Shown here: positions 12,784 to 18,727 of the stretch, in pieces
How the letters are laid out: each line of letters starts with the position of its first letter
How positions within the stretch are numbered: the stretch's first letter is position 1
Assembly: GCA_003542615.1 (NCBI GenBank)
Contig: DPKG01000009.1
Coordinates: forward strand, 1-18,727
DNA: 18,727 nt
Source: Candidatus Shapirobacteria bacterium
GTDB taxonomy: Bacteria; Patescibacteriota; Microgenomatia; UBA12405
Direction of reading: 5' to 3'
Program-made: the position numbers and the translations under genes
The notes under the pieces: generated by a model
Database searches by the model: none
What the model saw: the letters and a program-made list of their open reading frames with translations, nothing else
Told to the model about the DNA's origin: nothing

Positions 12784-13588
12784 TTTGGGTTGGTGAAAAT
12801 TTTATACTAATAGATTTTAGGTCGTTGACGAGTTGGTAGATATAATTTTTAGATCTATTGAGATCGTTTTGAGAGTTGGAGTAAAAATTGGTGAACCGGT
12901 TGGAATATTGTTTGGTTTGAGTCCTTTGGTAGGCAGATTGAAGATTGGTATTTATAAGGTCTTGAGTGACCGGAAAATTGTTAAACCAAGTTTGACTGTC
13001 TTGTTGACCGGAGGTTGAAGTTTTAATTTCATTTGCCAAATCGAGAACAAGTACCATTGATTGCTTTTGGGTATTTATTTGTTGTTGAACCAGACTTTTG
13101 TAAATGATGGTCTGAATTTCAACCCATTTAGAGGAAAAGATTTTGGCCCAGTTAGTAAAATCAGCTTGATTGTTATAGACAGACACAATTTGGTTTTGTT
13201 CTTCCAACCAGGATTCCCATTTGTTTAGTTCAATTTGGATAGTTTGGTTGGTGACCGGATCGTTTAATTTGTATAGATTTAGAGAGGTGCGAAGAGCAGT
13301 AAGGTAGGTTTTGAGAGTATTATTTCTGGAGATTAAGGCAATCTTGGTGGCATCAAGTTTGTCTTTTTCGGTGGTAATACTGCCGTATTTTGTGTAAATT
13401 TGACTTTTTTCCTGATAATTTGAGAGGGCTTGTTGATAGAGGTCGTAATTATAAAGATAGTCACTGGTATACTGTTTGACCAAATCGGGAGTGGGCGTAG
13501 CTGAAGGTATGGCCGAAGGGGTGGCAGTTTGGGCGAATACAGGCGGGGTTTTAATTAAATTAAAAAGGAAGATTATGAAAATAATCAT
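12770..13588 (-). CDS. Hypothetical secreted or surface helical protein
   Basis: 272 aa. MIIFIIFLFNLIKTPPVFAQ is a clear signal peptide with likely cleavage after A19 (VFA-Q). A Thr/Pro/Ala-rich linker (about 21-34) follows, then a helical body rich in Gln, Asn, Tyr and Ser (DYLYNYDLYQQALSNYQEK..., SNRFTNFYSNSQNDLNRSK). The frame is open back to 13684, but those codons lie inside tRNA-Leu, so the ATG at 13588 is the real start. It lies 20 nt after the tRNA 3' end and overlaps the 131-aa gene by 14 nt. Function unknown; the architecture suggests an extracellular or periplasm-like location. Confidence 0.75.
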   Translation of the reverse strand: MIIFIIFLFNLIKTPPVFAQTATPSAIPSATPTPDLVKQYTSDYLYNYDLYQQALSNYQEKSQIYTKYGSITTEKDKLDATKIALISRNNTLKTYLTALRTSLNLYKLNDPVTNQTIQIELNKWESWLEEQNQIVSVYNNQADFTNWAKIFSSKWVEIQTIIYKSLVQQQINTQKQSMVLVLDLANEIKTSTSGQQDSQTWFNNFPVTQDLINTNLQSAYQRTQTKQYSNRFTNFYSNSQNDLNRSKNYIYQLVNDLKSISIKFSPTQNDTQ

Positions 13589-13608
13589 AAAATAGTATAA
13601 CAACTTTG

Positions 13609-13690
13609 TGCCGCAGAGAGGACTTGAACCTCCACACCTTTCGGTATACGCTCCTAAAGCGTACGTGTATACCAATTTCACCACTGCGGC
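13609..13690 (-). tRNA. tRNA-Leu (anticodon TAG)
   Basis: Acceptor GCCGCAG/CTGCGGC, discriminator A, anticodon stem TACGC/GCGTA with loop TTTAGGA (anticodon TAG), a long variable arm typical of class II tRNAs (TACCGAAAGGTGT region), T-arm GAGGTTCAAGTCCTC. CCA is not encoded. Confidence 0.95.
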
Positions 13691-13719
13691 AGTTTAGTGG
13701 CTATATTTTAACGTATTTT

Positions 13720-13911
13720 TTAGTCGAGAGTGAGGCGATATTTATCTGCGAGTTTTTTTTGATTGGCTTGTTCTTGTTCTTCAGCAGGAGTTAATTTTCT
13801 AGTTAGGATGTCATTATGTACTGAAATTGGAGGCGGGGGGCATTTTTCGAGTTCGGTATTTATGATTTGGCTCATGGGACTTAGTTTTGGTTTTTCTGGT
13901 TTTTTGGCCAT
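13720..13911 (-). CDS. Small hydrophilic hypothetical protein
   Basis: 63 aa, highly charged (MAKKPEKPKLSPMSQIINTE start, ending LADKYRLTLD), with a PPPP run in the middle and an EEQEQANQKKLADKY helix. No membrane segment or motif. It lies between tRNA-Leu and tRNA-Lys on the same strand. The composition looks protein-like and it starts with ATG, but a non-coding frame cannot be excluded at this length. Confidence 0.5.
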   Translation of the reverse strand: MAKKPEKPKLSPMSQIINTELEKCPPPPISVHNDILTRKLTPAEEQEQANQKKLADKYRLTLD

Positions 13912-13961
13912 AAAAAGCTTGGATAGTTTAATAAATAATATTTAGAATAAAAGTTTCTTTG

Positions 13962-14034
13962 TGGGTTGCGTCGGACTCGAACCGACGACCGATCGCTTAA
14001 GAGGCGATTGCTCTACCGACTGAGCTAGCAACCC
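13962..14034 (-). tRNA. tRNA-Lys (anticodon CTT)
   Basis: Acceptor GGGTTGC/GCAACCC, D-arm GCTCAGTCGGTAGAGC, anticodon stem ATCGC/GCGAT with loop CTCTTAA (anticodon CTT), T-arm GTCGG/CCGAC with loop TTCGAGT, discriminator A. CCA not encoded. Reads AAG. Confidence 0.95.
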
Positions 14035-14052
14035 GGGTTGTTAATTTTATCG

Positions 14053-14124
14053 TACGCCCAGGAGGAATCGAACCTTCATCCCTAGTTCCGAAGACTAGTG
14101 CTCTATCCATTGAGCTATGGGCGC
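14053..14124 (-). tRNA. tRNA-Arg (anticodon TCG)
   Basis: Acceptor GCGCCCA/TGGGCGT with a terminal G1-U72 pair, D-arm GCTCAATGGATAGAGC, anticodon stem CTAGT/ACTAG with loop CTTCGGA (anticodon TCG), T-stem GAAGG/CCTCC with one A-C mismatch, loop TTCGATT, discriminator A. CCA not encoded. Confidence 0.93.
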
Positions 14125-14128
14125 AGAG

Positions 14129-14202
14129 TATCCCCGGCAGGGATCGGACCTGCGACCTCCTCCTTAGAAGGGAGGCGCTCTATCCAACTGAGCTACGGGG
14201 AC
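14129..14202 (-). tRNA. tRNA-Arg (anticodon TCT)
   Basis: Acceptor GTCCCCG/CGGGGAT, again with G1-U72, D-arm GCTCAGTTGGATAGAGC, anticodon stem CCTCC/GGAGG with loop CTTCTAA (anticodon TCT), T-arm GCAGG/CCTGC with loop TCCGATC, discriminator A. Only 4 nt separate it from tRNA-Arg(TCG), so both probably come from one transcript. Confidence 0.94.
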
Positions 14203-14245
14203 AAGTTATTAAACCTTTGTATTTTACCAGTTTTAGTTGGGAAAA

Positions 14246-15643
14246 TTAAATAAACAGATTCTGAAAGAAATTAAAGATACGGCGTTTAATGCCGGTATTA
14301 GGATGATAAATCGTTGGGTTCCCCAATATAGTTTCGAGTTGGTAGGCTGGGGTGTCTTGCCAGCTAATATAAGAATTACCTGTGTGGTTGGAATCTTTAT
14401 TTATTTTAAAGCTAAAAGATATCTTTTGGCTTTGGTTTGGAAGAATGGTTTGTGATCCGAGACAGATTGAAGAAAGATTGATATTTTGGGTAGATTCTGG
14501 ATTGATACAGAATCTCTGTTCACCCCAGATTGATTGACCGGTGTTTTTAATGGTAGCTTCTCCCTGATATTGAGTATCCGGAAAAACAAAAAAAGGCATT
14601 TTGATTTGAGTTAATTCATATTTGCTTATTTGGAGAGGGGTGTTTTTGTTTTTAGGGAGATCGATAAGTTGTTGATAGTCCGGATAAATTTGGCCAATTT
14701 TGTCGACCCAGGAAAAGTGATCAAAAGGAGGATAGGGGAAATTGTAAATAAAGGGGGTGACGGCTTCAATTTGGGGATCAGTTTGCCACAATTGGTAGGC
14801 ACTGATCAAAAATTCAGCTGAAGTTTTTGCAGTATAAAAATTATTATCATTGGACTCCCCTTCCCGATGTGGCCAACCTGTTTCAGTGATAAAAATCGGA
14901 TATGTTTTGGATACTCCAAGACTTTTTAAGAAATCGAGTTCCCATTGGTATCCAAAAATACTGTGTTGACCGGTTTCGGTTGGTTTACCGATGTAACCGT
15001 GATTGGGGTAAGAATGTGACGCAATACCGTCAATTAACTCAAAATATTGTGGATTATATTGATAAATTTGTTGATAAACAGTCTCGGCTGAAATAAAATC
15101 GGGTAGTTTGTCGGGAGCTGCCAAATCGAGTCCGGAACTTAATACTTTAAAATTTGGATTTAGTTTTTTGAGTTTTTGGATGATGTAAATTGATTTATCA
15201 GTATAATCGTTGATATTGATTTGGCCACCCCATTCTTGAGCATGGTTAATTTCGTTAAATAAAATTATATGTTGGTCTTGGGTTGGCCAGTTTAGTGAAT
15301 TGAGAAATTCGGTCAAACTATCTATATCACTATATTCTGGTGTTTTCCAATAATTATTTTCCATTAAGGTTGATAATCTGATGATGGGAATAATGTGAAG
15401 AAGACGGCATTGATCGAAGAAGTCTTGCCATTGCTGGTGATTTAGTAAGTCTTGGCGGATAACGACTGTAGACCAACCCCAGTCTCCTCCTTGTGAGTTG
15501 ATGATTTTGGAGGCAGAAGAGAGATCTGAGGTTTGAGAAAGATGAAGGCCAAAGATATTTTTGTTGTCAGATGCTAAAATAGGACGAGTTGATAGGAATA
15601 AAAAAGATAAAAGTAGTAATAATAATCTAATTTGGGAGAACAT
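14246..15643 (-). CDS. Secreted clan-A (TIM-barrel) glycoside hydrolase with C-terminal Ig-like domain
   Basis: 465 aa. The N-terminal signal peptide MFSQIRLLLLLLSFLFLS... probably cleaves after A24 (ILA-S). The barrel carries the clan-A pair: acid/base E131 in LFNEINHAQEWGG and nucleophile E254 in FITETGWPHR, at the ends of strands 4 and 7, with SHSYPNHG (209-216) between. The last about 100 residues (GEATIKNTGQSIW, ILPNQSQKISFSFK, NSYISW) look like an NBR1-type Ig-like beta-sandwich. The substrate cannot be read from the sequence; GH5, GH39 and GH53-like families share these motifs. I use the ATG at 15643, since the frame upstream to 15766 lacks the signal-peptide look and runs into the divergent GTPase gene. 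The start codons are 30 nt apart. Confidence 0.8.
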   Translation of the reverse strand: MFSQIRLLLLLLSFLFLSTRPILASDNKNIFGLHLSQTSDLSSASKIINSQGGDWGWSTVVIRQDLLNHQQWQDFFDQCRLLHIIPIIRLSTLMENNYWKTPEYSDIDSLTEFLNSLNWPTQDQHIILFNEINHAQEWGGQININDYTDKSIYIIQKLKKLNPNFKVLSSGLDLAAPDKLPDFISAETVYQQIYQYNPQYFELIDGIASHSYPNHGYIGKPTETGQHSIFGYQWELDFLKSLGVSKTYPIFITETGWPHREGESNDNNFYTAKTSAEFLISAYQLWQTDPQIEAVTPFIYNFPYPPFDHFSWVDKIGQIYPDYQQLIDLPKNKNTPLQISKYELTQIKMPFFVFPDTQYQGEATIKNTGQSIWGEQRFCINPESTQNINLSSICLGSQTILPNQSQKISFSFKINKDSNHTGNSYISWQDTPAYQLETILGNPTIYHPNTGIKRRIFNFFQNLFI

Positions 15644-15673
15644 ATTAATTTTTGTCAGTTTTAATTTTAACAA

Positions 15674-16771
15674 ATGAATAAAGAAGAAATTATAAAAATG
15701 AAGATTTCTCGAGTAGAGAAGGAGATTAAGGATACACCTTATGATAAATCTTCGGAGCATCACCATGGGGTATTGAAGGCGAAGTTAGCCAAACTCAAAG
15801 AGGAATTGGATGGTCCCATGAATAAAGGTGGCGGAGGCGGAATAGGATATGCAATAAAACATTCGGGAGATGCGTCGGTGGTGTTGGTAGGTTTACCAAG
15901 TGTGGGGAAGTCGACTTTGCTGAACGCAATTACAAATGCCGAGTCCAAGGTTGGAAATTATGATTTTACTACACTAGGGGTAGTGCCAGGGATGATGGAA
16001 TACAAGGGAGTAAAGATGCAAATACTGGATTTACCGGGAATAATTGAAGGAGCAGCGGGGAATAAAGGTTTTGGGAGAAAAGTTATTTCGGTAATTCGGG
16101 CTTCGGATTTGGTGGTGTTGATGACGGATATTGGTCGAATCGCCTGGCTTAACACGGTTTCTGAAGAGATTTATAAGGCAGGAATTAGAATAAATAGTCA
16201 GGCACCAAAGATGTCGGTTTCTAAAATAGACAGGGGGTCAATTCAAGTTATTGATCCTTATCATTCGTTTGATAAAAAAATGGTGATTGAGATTGCAAAG
16301 GAAATGGGTTTAAGCAATGCCATAATTCATCTTAACGAAAAAATTAATAGTGTGGATCGGTTGATTGATGGTTTGGTAAAAAACAGACGATATATGCCGG
16401 CGGTAGAAGTTGTGACAAAAATTGATACGGTTGATTTAAATAAAATTCAACGGAAGATTCCTAAAGAAGTGTTACTGATGTCAGCGGATAAAGGAATAGG
16501 AATTGAGGAATTTAAAGAGAGAGTATGGCAGGGTTTGGGGATGGTTCGGGTTTATTTAAAAAGAGATAGAAACGGAGAAGCTGATAAGGTCAAACCACTG
16601 ATAATGAAAAAAGAGCAAAGTCTGGATAATGTGTTGAAAAGAATTTCAAGTCAGATGAGGGATGATATTAGTAGAGCCTATATTTGGGGGGAAAATGCTA
16701 GGTTTCCGGGACAGGAAGTTAGTTTTAGTTTTCCGGTGTTTGATGAGATGGAGGTTTGGTTTGGGAGATAG
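15674..16771 (+). CDS. DRG/Rbg-type GTPase with C-terminal TGS domain
   Basis: 365 aa with full DRG architecture. The N-terminal helix HHHGVLKAKLAKLKEEL leads to the glycine stretch KGGGGGIGYAIKHSGDA (51-67). Then come P-loop GLPSVGKS (73-80), DFTTLGVVPGMMEYKG with the G2 Thr (97-112), G3 DLPGIIEG (119-126), the DRG S5D2L-like insertion (about 155-235), G4 as TKID (248-251) and G5 LMSA (268-271). A TGS domain (about 290-365) ends in FDEMEVWF. In eukaryotes and archaea DRG proteins bind ribosomes and relieve stalling; the same is inferred here. Bacteria usually lack this family. The tail overlaps the convergent mtaB-like gene by 47 nt. The start is taken at ATG 15674; ATG 15698 is possible. 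Confidence 0.92.
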   Translation: MNKEEIIKMKISRVEKEIKDTPYDKSSEHHHGVLKAKLAKLKEELDGPMNKGGGGGIGYAIKHSGDASVVLVGLPSVGKSTLLNAITNAESKVGNYDFTTLGVVPGMMEYKGVKMQILDLPGIIEGAAGNKGFGRKVISVIRASDLVVLMTDIGRIAWLNTVSEEIYKAGIRINSQAPKMSVSKIDRGSIQVIDPYHSFDKKMVIEIAKEMGLSNAIIHLNEKINSVDRLIDGLVKNRRYMPAVEVVTKIDTVDLNKIQRKIPKEVLLMSADKGIGIEEFKERVWQGLGMVRVYLKRDRNGEADKVKPLIMKKEQSLDNVLKRISSQMRDDISRAYIWGENARFPGQEVSFSFPVFDEMEVWFGR

Positions 16772-17861
16772 ATCTAATCAGTTTCGAACGATTTGAGAGT
16801 ATTTCTTTGGTAAGTTTGGAAGATTTGACAGCTAGGAATTTGGCTGGGGTTTGGGGACGAGGAGAAAATCGAAAAGTATGGATTTTTTTAAAACCAATTT
16901 GTTGGCATAATTTATAGGTTTCCAAAAAATCTTTTTCTGTTTCATTGGGAAAGCCAACTATGATATCGGTCCCAAAAGACAAACCCCCTTGTTCTTTGAA
17001 CTTTCCCCCTTGAAGAAGGGGGAACTTGGCTGTTTTGAATAGATTAAAAGAGTTTAAAATATCTTTTTTTGTATAAGGGCGGTTCATCAGTTTTAAAATT
17101 TTATCTGATCCGGATTGGATGGGAACATGTAAAAAATGAGATAGGCGGGGAAAGAAATTCGGATTTTGGTAGAGATCTAAAAGTTCCTGATTAAGAGTGT
17201 TGATGGTTAGAGAACCAAAGCTAATTAGTTTTATATTTGTTTCTATCAATATGTTTTTTATTAAGTTTGAAAGCTTTGGTTGATACTGATCTAAATTTAC
17301 ACCGGTAATAATAATTTCTTGGTAGCCGTCAGATATGGCTTTTTTGACAGTTTGGATAGCCTTGTCTATTGGAAGTGACCAAAGATATTGACGGCGATAG
17401 GGAACGGTACAATAAGTGCAATATTGAGTACAACCGGATTGAATTTTGAGAAGAAAGCGGTGGGTATGGCTAAATTTGTCTTTAATTTGAGGAGTGTAGG
17501 CACAATTTAAGTCTTTTAAGAGTCTTTCTTTAAATTTGTTTTTGAAAATAAAAGTGTTGGGGATGTCTGTTATTTTATTTAGATGGGCACATCCGGTGAC
17601 AAAAATAATAGCTTTGGGATAGAGACGGTGAAGTTGGCGGACTTTGCCAAGAGATTCTTTTTCGCCTTTTTGGGTGATAGAGCAGGTATTGATTAAGATA
17701 ATTGCAGGAGGGGTAGCCGGAATAAATCCTTGGTCTATAAAAATTTGGGATAATTGGTTTGTTTCGGCGGCGTTAACCCGGCATCCAAAATTTATAGCTA
17801 GAAAATGTCTTGGAGTAGATTTGACGGAAGATATAATAGAGTAGAATTTGTCTAAAGTCAT
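16725..17861 (-). CDS. MiaB/MtaB-family radical SAM tRNA methylthiotransferase, no TRAM domain
   Basis: Adds methylthio groups to A37 of tRNA; the closest resemblance is to MtaB-like t6A37 methylthiotransferases. The N-terminal UPF0004 domain has cluster cysteines C27 (NFGCRVNAAETN), C60 (INTCSIT) and C91 (VTGCAHLN). The radical SAM motif is C144-TQY-C148-TY-C151. HVPIQSGSDKILKLMNR (245-261) and TDIIVGFPNETE (298-309) are conserved. The usual SPRPGTPA is SPRPQTPA here. Length is 378 aa against about 430-450, because the C-terminal TRAM RNA-binding domain is absent. Residues about 281-293 (PLLQGGKFKEQGG) come from an inserted palindromic element. The start overlaps the tgt stop as ATGA, giving a tRNA-modification operon. 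MiaB rather than MtaB is possible. Confidence 0.88.
   Translation of the reverse strand: MTLDKFYSIISSVKSTPRHFLAINFGCRVNAAETNQLSQIFIDQGFIPATPPAIILINTCSITQKGEKESLGKVRQLHRLYPKAIIFVTGCAHLNKITDIPNTFIFKNKFKERLLKDLNCAYTPQIKDKFSHTHRFLLKIQSGCTQYCTYCTVPYRRQYLWSLPIDKAIQTVKKAISDGYQEIIITGVNLDQYQPKLSNLIKNILIETNIKLISFGSLTINTLNQELLDLYQNPNFFPRLSHFLHVPIQSGSDKILKLMNRPYTKKDILNSFNLFKTAKFPLLQGGKFKEQGGLSFGTDIIVGFPNETEKDFLETYKLCQQIGFKKIHTFRFSPRPQTPAKFLAVKSSKLTKEILSNRSKLIRSISQTKPPSHQTPEN
16982..17027 (-). repeat. In-frame C/G-block palindromic element inside the mtaB-like gene
   Basis: On the + strand, ccccctt (17005-17011), gaag, aaggggg (17016-17022) form a perfect hairpin extendable by two A-T pairs, with another cccccttg at 16984-16991. 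It is read in frame as PLLQGGKFKEQGG, just before the conserved TDIIVGFP. In MiaB/MtaB proteins only a few residues separate the preceding helix from this strand. Shared blocks and orientation link it to the pheT element. Confidence 0.7.
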
Positions 17862-18727
17862 TTATTGTTTCTTAACTTTTCCATAAGAATAGAGTAAAAA
17901 CGTAGATTGTGGATAGTAGCCAATCGGCCGGCGGTCATATCCCCTATTCTAAATAAATGGGCCAGATAAGATTTGGAATAATTTTGGCAAAGTTGGCAAT
18001 CGCAGGCAGTGCTAACCGGAGATTGATCTTTGTAATATTTTTCCTTATCGGGAGTGTAATATTGATAAAAATCAGATTGATTGATATCAATATGATTGAT
18101 AGAATCGGCATTGTAAACGTAAAGTCGACGATGACGAGCGTCGCGAGTAGGGAGTACACAATCGAAAATATGCCAACCATTTTTTACCAAACTCACTATT
18201 TCGTGAGGTTTGCCGATACCCAGTCCGTAAAGAAGGTAATTAGGTGGAGTATTATCTTTAATAATTTGTGCCGATAGATAGTCAAAAGTGCCATCATTTT
18301 TAACAGGCCAGCCTCCAAAACCCAGACCATCAAATCCAATTTCTACCAGTTTTTCGGTACATTCTTTTCGGAGATCGGGGAAAAATCCACCCTGAACTAT
18401 ACCCAAAAGATACGGTTTTTTTGTTGGATCTGTTTTTTTGGTAAGTTTTTGAAAATGGGATTTGCATATTTTTGCCCATTTGATGGTGCGATCTACAGTT
18501 TCCTGAGCTTGTTTTTTGCTTGCATTTGGAGGAGTAAAATCATCAAGAACCACGACCATGTCCGATTTGAGAATCATTTGAATATCAATCGAATCTTTGG
18601 GAGTAAACATTACCTTTTTTTTACCGGTTAATTTAAAACGGACTCCGGCATCGGTAACTGCATTTTTAGAGCCGTCGGATTTGGCGATTGACATAACCTG
18701 AAATCCTCCGGAATCACTGATGGCAGC
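17858..18727 (-). CDS. tgt: tRNA-guanine transglycosylase, N-terminus outside window
   Basis: Replaces G34 of GUN-anticodon tRNAs with a queuine-type base. 289 residues are visible; the frame is open to the window edge, where AAISDSGGFQV precedes the first internal ATG (18694), so the gene starts beyond 18727. Seen in order: the active-site DSGGFQ, GIVQGGFFPDLRKE with the base-binding loop, GFGGWPV where bacterial enzymes usually have GGLxVGE, YGLGIGKPHEI, the nucleophile Asp in FDCVLPTRDARHRR, and the zinc site CDCQLC plus the His in TIHNLRFY. FDCVLPTRDARHRR differs from the usual PTRNARNG. The stop overlaps the start of the mtaB-like gene (ATGA). Whether the substrate is preQ1 or another 7-deazaguanine is not determinable here. 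Confidence 0.93.
   Translation of the reverse strand, partial: AAISDSGGFQVMSIAKSDGSKNAVTDAGVRFKLTGKKKVMFTPKDSIDIQMILKSDMVVVLDDFTPPNASKKQAQETVDRTIKWAKICKSHFQKLTKKTDPTKKPYLLGIVQGGFFPDLRKECTEKLVEIGFDGLGFGGWPVKNDGTFDYLSAQIIKDNTPPNYLLYGLGIGKPHEIVSLVKNGWHIFDCVLPTRDARHRRLYVYNADSINHIDINQSDFYQYYTPDKEKYYKDQSPVSTACDCQLCQNYSKSYLAHLFRIGDMTAGRLATIHNLRFYSILMEKLRNNK

Noticed and set aside
13589..13684. Upstream extension of the secreted 272-aa protein
   Set aside because: The codons lie within tRNA-Leu(TAG) and the signal peptide starts at the ATG at 13588.
13763..13945. + strand frame opposite the 63-aa protein
   Set aside because: Frame opposite the more plausible charged protein; the glycine run is the complement of the proline run.
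15644..15766. Upstream extension of the glycoside hydrolase frame
   Set aside because: It overlaps the start of the divergent DRG gene, and the signal peptide fits the ATG at 15643.
1..18727. CRISPR array, IS element, prophage or alternative genetic code
   Set aside because: No regularly spaced repeats, transposase or phage genes. TGA ends pheS, pheT, tgt and the GT-C gene at expected lengths, so it is a stop.

Overview
The window looks like chromosome from an AT-rich, streamlined bacterium of the Candidate Phyla Radiation (Patescibacteria), most likely a Microgenomates-type lineage. The reasons are trimmed housekeeping proteins (a PheRS beta chain without its N-terminal EMAP-like domain, a ThrRS without TGS, a trigger factor without the FKBP domain, an MtaB-like enzyme without TRAM), a DRG-type GTPase, few Shine-Dalgarno sites and very short intergenic gaps. 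UGA is used as an ordinary stop (pheS, pheT, tgt, the GT-C gene), so this is not the UGA=Gly code of Gracilibacteria. The lineage is an inference from gene content; no 16S rRNA gene is present.

Layout. 1-1905 (+): C-terminal part of a class A penicillin-binding protein. 1996-7825 (-): a translation operon read thrS > infC > rpmI > rplT > (phe leader) > pheS > pheT, the same order as in E. coli. 7952-9379 (+): a GT-C membrane glycosyltransferase, meeting tRNA-Val(GAC) tail to tail. 9503-10975 (-): a trigger factor and a coiled-coil protein. 11011-11637 (+): a membrane-anchored lysozyme-like protein, then a consensus promoter running straight into a terminator hairpin, then efp. 12388-14202 (-): tRNA-Arg(TCT), tRNA-Arg(TCG), tRNA-Lys(CTT), a 63-aa protein, tRNA-Leu(TAG), a secreted protein and a single-pass membrane protein. 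14246-15643 (-): a secreted clan-A glycoside hydrolase. 15674-16771 (+): a DRG GTPase. 16725-18727 (-): tgt > mtaB-like, a tRNA-modification pair; tgt runs off the window.

The main discovery candidate lies between rplT and pheS. A 14-codon reading frame, MILTIFSTNFFFRV, starts 4 nt after the rplT stop and carries four Phe codons, three of them consecutive. It is followed by a terminator hairpin with a U-tract and by an upstream segment that can pair either with the leader-coding region or with the 5' arm of the terminator. This is the 1:2 / 2:3 / 3:4 layout of a ribosome-mediated attenuator, analogous to E. coli pheM-pheST. A second, weaker candidate is an 18-codon Thr-rich frame (MKYLLTTSIRLTITPLWA) directly upstream of thrS.

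Other points are a putative ~46-nt hairpin RNA upstream of efp; two related C/G-block palindromic elements inserted in frame in pheT and in the mtaB-like gene; and a G-over-C excess on the + strand regardless of gene direction. Most genes here serve translation (aaRS, ribosomal proteins, IF-3, EF-P, tRNAs, tRNA modification, trigger factor, DRG), with a smaller envelope set (PBP, lysozyme-like protein, GT-C, glycoside hydrolase).
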